From positions 620,001 to 684,000 of the forward strand of contig NZ_CP080421.1 of NCBI RefSeq assembly GCF_019457515.1: DNA of 64,000 nt, written 5' to 3'. The notes beneath the pieces are model-generated. The model saw only the letters and a list, made by a program, of their open reading frames with translations, was not told the origin of the DNA and searched no databases. A program made the position numbers and the translations under genes. Of the stretch, positions 59,317-64,000 are shown in pieces. This DNA comes from Shewanella mesophila (GTDB lineage Bacteria; Pseudomonadota; Gammaproteobacteria; Enterobacterales; Shewanellaceae). The stretch's first letter is position 1. Each line of letters begins with the position of its first letter.

Positions 59317-59356
59317 ATCTTCCTCTTATTTCTATCTATCTCTCCCAAATCAAATC

Positions 59357-59479
59357 ACTACATTAGCTCAGTTGATTGCCTAAATTTATGCCATTGCAAT
59401 TCAATATGTTTGCCTAAAGATCACAGAATCATTATAAGCGTGATATAGCCCCAACTTCTTTAACCATGGCTAATGTAGT
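59357..59479. repeat. tRNA-Gly 5' remnant and its inverted counterpart
   Basis: ACTACATTAGCTCAGTTGA at 59357-59375 resembles the tRNA 5' third. GCTAATGTAGT at 59469-59479 is the reverse complement of its first 11 bases, so the two form an 11-bp inverted repeat 101 bp apart. The rest of the interval does not look like tRNA. Confidence 0.5.
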
Positions 59480-59596
59480 TGCGACAGAACTACCTAAACT
59501 ATGACATTGTTCAAAAAAAGATTAGCAAAATGCTCTCATAATAGAATCGTCTATGTATTAACGCCTCACCTAATGGCATCGATTGGAGAAAGTAAG

Positions 59597-60052
59597 ATGA
59601 GATTTCAACAGCTTAATGAACAGCTAGCATATGTCTCTAAATGTCGTTTAGAGATGGCTAAGTTGTATCGTCGTTTGCATGGTGGTGTCGACTCATCTCG
59701 AGTGAAGTTAATGCTTGAATACCTACAGCAGCATCAGAAAGAGGTATCCGAGAAGATCGATAACTATATTGAAGAGGCTCCTACTCGGTTGCTTGAGCTC
59801 TGGTACAACGATATCGTTTTTGAGGATTTCGTGAAGCGCTGCCAAGATCTCGTTGTAAAAGCCAATATGGATGAAGATGATCTACTTGAGTTACATTTAG
59901 ATTTAGATAATCGACTCATCGGGCTATTGCAAAAAACAGCTGAGTCATCTGTTCCTGGTGATGTTAAAAATGCACTTAATGATTTGGTTCGTGTTGAGAA
60001 GATCCAGCAGCAACGGTTAGTCCATAATAGTATTCGTATGGAAGATATTTAG
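59597..60052 (+). CDS. Hypothetical helical protein downstream of the tRNA array
   Basis: A 151-residue, highly charged, mostly helical cytoplasmic protein (MRFQQLNEQLAYVSKC ... NSIRMEDI) with likely coiled-coil segments (~1-65 and 105-150). I do not recognise it. ATG 59597 has GGAG 8 bp upstream; the open frame from 59501 is rejected because it extends into the tRNA-remnant region without a ribosome site. A terminator follows. In E. coli queG occupies this place, on the other strand. Confidence 0.75.
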   Translation: MRFQQLNEQLAYVSKCRLEMAKLYRRLHGGVDSSRVKLMLEYLQQHQKEVSEKIDNYIEEAPTRLLELWYNDIVFEDFVKRCQDLVVKANMDEDDLLELHLDLDNRLIGLLQKTAESSVPGDVKNALNDLVRVEKIQQQRLVHNSIRMEDI

Positions 60053-60138
60053 TCGCTGTGTTAGTTATTCTTATATTAACCACTAAGCATCTAGAACGGT
60101 GGCTTAGCTAATTTGGCCAACCTAGTTATGTGATTCTT

Positions 60139-60177
60139 AAAGCCTGATTTGGGTATCGACTCAAGTCAGGCTTTTTT
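60139..60177 (+). terminator. Intrinsic terminator after the hypothetical gene
   Basis: AAAGCCTGA/TCAGGCTTT stem with an 18-nt loop, then six T. Confidence 0.85.
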
Positions 60178-60191
60178 GTTTGGCGTAATTT

Positions 60192-60543
60192 ATACCAATC
60201 AGTATAAGAAAGTGAACTATTTGGCGTGTTTTTAGCGCTTTCGATGCTGTGTTAACGAGTTTGACTCTAGTTCAGCAATGCTCTTCACTCGTTGCAATTA
60301 ACTGGGTCTTGCATGTTCCCGAGATACTTAAGACATTCCCTTCATTCCTGGAGGTCAGATGTTGTGAATGCCCTTCATGCACGACTTTATGGATATAGGG
60401 CGAAGCACGACTGAAGGGATTTAGGAGGTAGGGTAACGCATGGCGCAGTTACCGAGGATGCTAGAGCCGAGGAGCAATTAAGGCCTCGCCTCATAGGCGC
60501 TAAACTCTCGCTGAGCGATCAGACCTTTATACTGATTGGTATT
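60192..60543. mobile_element. MITE-like element with 16-bp terminal inverted repeats (352 bp)
   Basis: ATACCAATCAGTATAA at 60192-60207 and its complement at 60528-60543 are perfect. The inside is non-coding, with partly complementary tracts (CCTTCAT/ATGAAGG-like). One isolated copy of the end sequence is at 33910-33926. No clear target duplication was found. Such elements are frequent between genes in Shewanella and Vibrio, from general knowledge. Confidence 0.65.
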
Positions 60544-60744
60544 GCATGAGCGTGCATCGTCTATGGATTGAACTTGTCGTAAAAGCATCTCTGCGAGACC
60601 CCATTTTTTGTGCAAGATCAATCTTCCTTCAATAAGCTCTGCTTCTAATGAATCTAATCAGCAATAAAGCGGTCAATATCGAATATGCTTAAGCCTTATC
60701 TAAGGTAACTGTTTTATAAAAAGCTTTTCTTAAGGAGATTCCCT
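60544..60744. other. Non-coding leader before nnr
   Basis: About 200 bp without a gene; AAGGAG at 60732-60737 is the nnr ribosome site. No promoter could be named with confidence. Confidence 0.5.
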
Positions 60745-62223
60745 ATGTTGTTTACTGAAGCCCTGCTTCCTCAAGAATTATATTCTGCGCAAATGATTAG
60801 GGATGCTGAAGTCAGCTTTATAGATTCACAAGAAGTGAGTTTGATTGAACTGATTGAGCGGGCTGGGCAGGCAGCATTTGAATTATTAAAAAATGTTGAG
60901 CGCCTTAGCGGTAATATTTCAGTCTTTGCAGGTTATGGAAACAACGGGGCCGATGCTTACATTTGTGCCACTTTACTGTTAGAAGCGGGTTGTAATGTCC
61001 AGTTATACGCCATGGAGAGGGCAGAACCTAGAGTAGGTATTTCTCATGCTAAAGCCGCTTTTATTGCCGCCGGTGGGCGAGTGCTCGATGACGTTAAACT
61101 CGCATTAGATGGCGCAGATGTCGTTATTGATGGCCTGCTGGGAACGGGCTTTCATGGCGAAGTCGAAGCGCCTATCGCGAGTATTATCGATGCTATTAAT
61201 AAGCATAACGGCTGGATACTCTCTTTAGATATACCTTCTGGAATCAAGGCTGATACAGGGGCTGGTGTCGTTGCGGTGAAAGCTGATGCGACCTTAACCT
61301 TTGGTGCGGTCAAACAAGGGTTAGTCACTGGTAAAGCACGTGATTGTGTAGGGTGTTTATGGCTTGCAGATATAGGTCTGACGCCATTTTTACCGCAGAC
61401 AAGCTGCTTTAATATAGCCCATCGAATGACAGATCTTGGCTTACCTACACGAGCTAGAAATAGCCACAAGGGAGCGTGCGGCAAGGTGACGGTTATCGGT
61501 GGCGATGTGGGAATGGCTGGAGCGCCGAGATTGGCTGGAGAAAGTTGTCTGCGAGCGGGCGCAGGTTTAGTGGCGGTAGTATCACGTCCTCAACATTTAC
61601 CTGTCATCAATTCCGGTAGGCCTGAGCTAATGTTTTGGGGATGCGAGCTCGTTGATATGGAAGTTTATCAACGGCTTGGCTGGGCTGATGTGTTGCTCAT
61701 TGGGCCCGGTTTAGGTAAGCGTGATTGGGGATATAATCTATTAAAAGCGACCGGATTAAGTGATAAACCTAGTGTGGTGGATGCTGATGCACTGAATCTG
61801 TTATCGCTTGAACCGCAAAAACAGAACAATTGGGTGTTAACACCTCATAGTGGTGAAGCTGCTCGACTGTTAGGCGTCAGCATTGACGAGGTTGAATGTG
61901 ATCGGTTTGCAGCTGTATATGCACTACAGAAAAAGTATGGTGGCGTCATAGTATTAAAAGGCGCTGGAACCTTGATTTATGATGGTACCCATTGTCATGT
62001 GGCGCCTGTAGGCAATCCAGGATTAGCGAGCGGTGGCAGTGGCGATGTACTAGGCGGTATTATCGCAGCCTTAATGGCTCAAGGTATGAACAATATGGAT
62101 GCTGCTAGTGCTGGTGTCGTGGTGCATGGCGTGGCTGCCGACATGGCCGCTAAAGAGGGAGAGAGAGGAATGCTCGCTTGCGATCTTTTCCCCTATATTC
62201 GATTGCTGGTAGATAAGATTTAG
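60745..62223 (+). CDS. nnr: Bifunctional NAD(P)H-hydrate epimerase / ADP-dependent dehydratase
   Basis: A 492-residue repair enzyme for damaged (hydrated) NADH and NADPH. Residues ~10-220 are the YjeF_N epimerase (FAGYGNNGADAYICA, LSLDIPSGI); residues ~235-490 are the ribokinase-like dehydratase (GDVGMAGAPRLAGESCLRAG, NPGLASGGSGDVLGG). AAGGAG precedes the ATG. It is followed by tsaE and amiB, the E. coli order. Confidence 0.95.
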   Translation: MLFTEALLPQELYSAQMIRDAEVSFIDSQEVSLIELIERAGQAAFELLKNVERLSGNISVFAGYGNNGADAYICATLLLEAGCNVQLYAMERAEPRVGISHAKAAFIAAGGRVLDDVKLALDGADVVIDGLLGTGFHGEVEAPIASIIDAINKHNGWILSLDIPSGIKADTGAGVVAVKADATLTFGAVKQGLVTGKARDCVGCLWLADIGLTPFLPQTSCFNIAHRMTDLGLPTRARNSHKGACGKVTVIGGDVGMAGAPRLAGESCLRAGAGLVAVVSRPQHLPVINSGRPELMFWGCELVDMEVYQRLGWADVLLIGPGLGKRDWGYNLLKATGLSDKPSVVDADALNLLSLEPQKQNNWVLTPHSGEAARLLGVSIDEVECDRFAAVYALQKKYGGVIVLKGAGTLIYDGTHCHVAPVGNPGLASGGSGDVLGGIIAALMAQGMNNMDAASAGVVVHGVAADMAAKEGERGMLACDLFPYIRLLVDKI

Positions 62224-62329
62224 GCTGCTGAGGTTAAAAAGCGCTAATGTTTGTTTAGCTAGCGATCACTTTCGGGTAAAGTATCTGGTTATAAGAGGGT
62301 TGTGATACATGGGTTGCGGCGAATAAGTG

Positions 62330-62803
62330 ATGGTGCCAGTGAAAGTTTATCTTGAAAATGAGTCTGAAACGGTTAGCTTAGGTAGCAAGTTAGCACAGGC
62401 GATTAAACCGCCTCTGACCCTCTATCTTAGTGGTGAATTAGGTGCGGGAAAAACCACATTTAGTCGTGGCTTGATTCAAAGTTTAGGCCACTGCGGGGCA
62501 GTAAAGAGTCCGACTTATACGCTTGTCGAACCCTATGAATTAAATGGAATAGATGTGTTTCATTTTGATTTGTATCGATTAAGTGATCCTGAAGAGTTAG
62601 AGTTTATGGGCATAAGAGATTATTTTGCCGCGTCGAGTTTATGTATCGTTGAGTGGCCTGATAAAGGCGCAGGCATTTTACCCGAAGCCGATTTATTGAT
62701 TGATATAAAGTACCTTAATGAGGGGCGAGAGGTTAATCTTACTCCACAAACCCTTGCAGGTCAGACGTTGTTAGATAGCCTACATAATAATGATAAGAAT
62801 TGA
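62330..62803 (+). CDS. tsaE: tRNA threonylcarbamoyladenosine biosynthesis ATPase TsaE
   Basis: A 157-residue ATPase that works with TsaB and TsaD to make t6A37 in ANN-decoding tRNAs. The Walker A motif is GELGAGKTT, followed by SPTYTLVEPY and the acidic FHFDLYRL. GTG 62327 is also in frame; ATG 62330 is chosen. The end overlaps the amidase start by 14 bp. Confidence 0.93.
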   Translation: MVPVKVYLENESETVSLGSKLAQAIKPPLTLYLSGELGAGKTTFSRGLIQSLGHCGAVKSPTYTLVEPYELNGIDVFHFDLYRLSDPEELEFMGIRDYFAASSLCIVEWPDKGAGILPEADLLIDIKYLNEGREVNLTPQTLAGQTLLDSLHNNDKN

Positions 62804-64000
62804 TCCTATTATAAAATCTGTTTTAATCCTGTTGCTGTTATGCGTGCCGATAATCGCACACAGTGCCAATAAGTTAGAAGGTGTGCGTATTTGGGCGGCG
62901 CCTGAGTCGACTCGGGTGGTTTTTGATCTGAGTGAAGCGCCTAAATACACTCATTTCACCCTTACCAGTCCATATCGTCTCGTGGTTGATTTGAGCTCTA
63001 GCGCGACAAAAATAGACCTGAGTAAGATTGAGAATAATAGTAAGCTTGTCAAAAAGGTGCGTATTTCCCAGCCTCCGTCGAAAGGTACCCTACGTCTGGT
63101 TATTGATCTCGTTAAGCCTGCGAAAGCCAATCTTTTTGCATTGTCTCCCACCGCGCCATACGGCAATCGTTTAGTCGTTGATCTTGATAGTGGTGCTGGT
63201 GGCGCCAAGCAGGCTCCAAAAGTAACCCCTTCTGAAGAAATGAGAGATGTTATCGTTGCCATTGACGCCGGTCATGGGGGCGATGATCCTGGTTCAATAG
63301 GCCCATCGGGTACTTATGAGAAGAAGGTCGTGCTTCAAATTGCGAAGAAAGTCGAAGCAAAAATTAATGCGACTCCAGGCATGAAAGCGGTGATGACACG
63401 CTCTGGTGATTATTTTGTTAACTTAAATAAACGCTCTGAAATCGCGCGCAATAGTAAAGCCGATCTGCTGGTCTCGATTCATGCCGATGCGTTTACCTCA
63501 CCTCAGCCGCAAGGGGCATCGGTCTGGGTATTATCGATGCGCCGTGCAAACAGTGAAATTGGTCGTTGGTTGGAACAAAAAGAGAAGCATTCTGAGCTCT
63601 TAGGTGGTGCTGGTGAGATTATTCAAAACACGGACAACGAACAGTATTTGGCCATGACTTTGCTGGATATGTCGATGGATCGCTCTATGGCCATCAGCCA
63701 CAACATTGCAGGTGATGTATTGTCTAATTTGGGTAGAGTAACCAAGTTACACAAGCATCAGCCTGAAGCGGCAAGCTTTGCGGTGCTCAAATCCCCAGAC
63801 ATCCCTTCCATATTGGTTGAAACGGGTTTTATTTCTAATCATAAGGAGGAGCGGCTGCTAACTCAGCGGGAGCATCAAAATAATATCGCAAACGCGGTAC
63901 ATAAAGGGGTTGTTCGTTATTTTGAAAACAATCCGCCAGCAAATACGCTAATGGCTAAAAATAGCGCCACCAGTCACAAGGTGGCAAAGGGTGAATCCTT
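62790..64000 (+). CDS. amiB: N-acetylmuramoyl-L-alanine amidase, AmiB type (runs off the window)
   Basis: The first ~403 residues of an exported cell-separation amidase. A signal peptide (MIRIDPIIKSVLILLLLC) is followed by an AMIN domain (~25-125: GVRIWAAPESTRVVFDL) that targets the septum, and an Amidase_3 domain (~150-380) with zinc ligands in DAGHGG, the Glu in TYEKK and His in SIHADA, plus ETGFISN near its end. The final residues SHKVAKGES look like the start of a LysM repeat. ATG 62790 overlaps the tsaE end. The gene is open to position 64000. Confidence 0.95.
   Translation, partial: MIRIDPIIKSVLILLLLCVPIIAHSANKLEGVRIWAAPESTRVVFDLSEAPKYTHFTLTSPYRLVVDLSSSATKIDLSKIENNSKLVKKVRISQPPSKGTLRLVIDLVKPAKANLFALSPTAPYGNRLVVDLDSGAGGAKQAPKVTPSEEMRDVIVAIDAGHGGDDPGSIGPSGTYEKKVVLQIAKKVEAKINATPGMKAVMTRSGDYFVNLNKRSEIARNSKADLLVSIHADAFTSPQPQGASVWVLSMRRANSEIGRWLEQKEKHSELLGGAGEIIQNTDNEQYLAMTLLDMSMDRSMAISHNIAGDVLSNLGRVTKLHKHQPEAASFAVLKSPDIPSILVETGFISNHKEERLLTQREHQNNIANAVHKGVVRYFENNPPANTLMAKNSATSHKVAKGES

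Overview
The window looks like chromosomal DNA of a marine gammaproteobacterium of the Shewanella type. Three things point there: gene order shared with Shewanella, Vibrio and E. coli (mlaFEDCB-ibaG-murA; degQ/degS-zapE-rplM-rpsI; purA-motX-rnr-rlmB; rpsF-priB-rpsR-rplI-dnaB-alr; tolC/nudF-yqiB-cpdA-yqiA-parE-parC; psd-rsgA-orn-tRNA-Gly-nnr-tsaE-amiB), an octaheme c-type cytochrome lipoprotein, and the motX gene of a sodium-driven polar flagellum. The species assignment is inference from memory; no database was searched.

Layout. 1-1236: start of kdsD and a CaCA exchanger on the minus strand. 1403-6046: Mla phospholipid-transport operon running into ibaG and murA. 6180-8208: histidine kinase/response regulator pair. 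8403-10079: octaheme cytochrome, then a 54-residue membrane peptide. 10569-14712: degS, degQ, zapE. 14990-17550: rplM, rpsI, a DUF2065 gene and purA. 17727-21613: motX, rnr, rlmB. 21614-25441 is the accessory region: two integron-type gene cassettes, each ending in an attC-like site, an IS110/IS1111-family insertion sequence sitting at the end of the first attC, and a pair of related structured repeats bracketing the block in opposite orientation. 25442-33043: DUF481 outer-membrane protein, the S6/PriB/S18/L9 operon, a 7-bp tandem repeat, an S46 peptidase, dnaB and alr. 33153-36341: CheX-like gene, dusA and a Psp-like operon behind a candidate sigma-54 promoter. 36366-43990: crotonase, copper chaperone, DUF2333, outer-membrane proteins including TolC, and nudF-yqiB-cpdA-yqiA. 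44039-49399: parE, a sugar-dehydrogenase-like protein, parC. 49471-58641: bfd, a 2-hydroxyacid dehydrogenase, a glycerophosphodiesterase, a large MscS-type channel, an EamA transporter, psd, rsgA and orn. 58671-59480: a tRNA-Gly array. 59597-64000: an unknown gene, a MITE-like element, nnr, tsaE and the start of an amiB-type amidase.

Most of the window is core envelope, replication and translation functions. The signals most worth following are: (i) two 101-nt tRNA-Gly-like elements inside the tRNA-Gly array in which every helix is kept but the D-loop, the D/anticodon junction and the T-loop are enlarged in the same way, with compensatory acceptor-stem changes between the two; (ii) the cassette/IS1111 block at rlmB, including a 15-bp inverted repeat that would bury the transposase ribosome site and start codon in read-through transcripts; (iii) two diverged copies of a ~107-bp repeat whose central hairpin keeps its loop while its stem co-varies; and (iv) a Psp-like operon with a sigma-54-type promoter and paired upstream inverted repeats. 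All regulatory and RNA claims are based on reading the sequence only.
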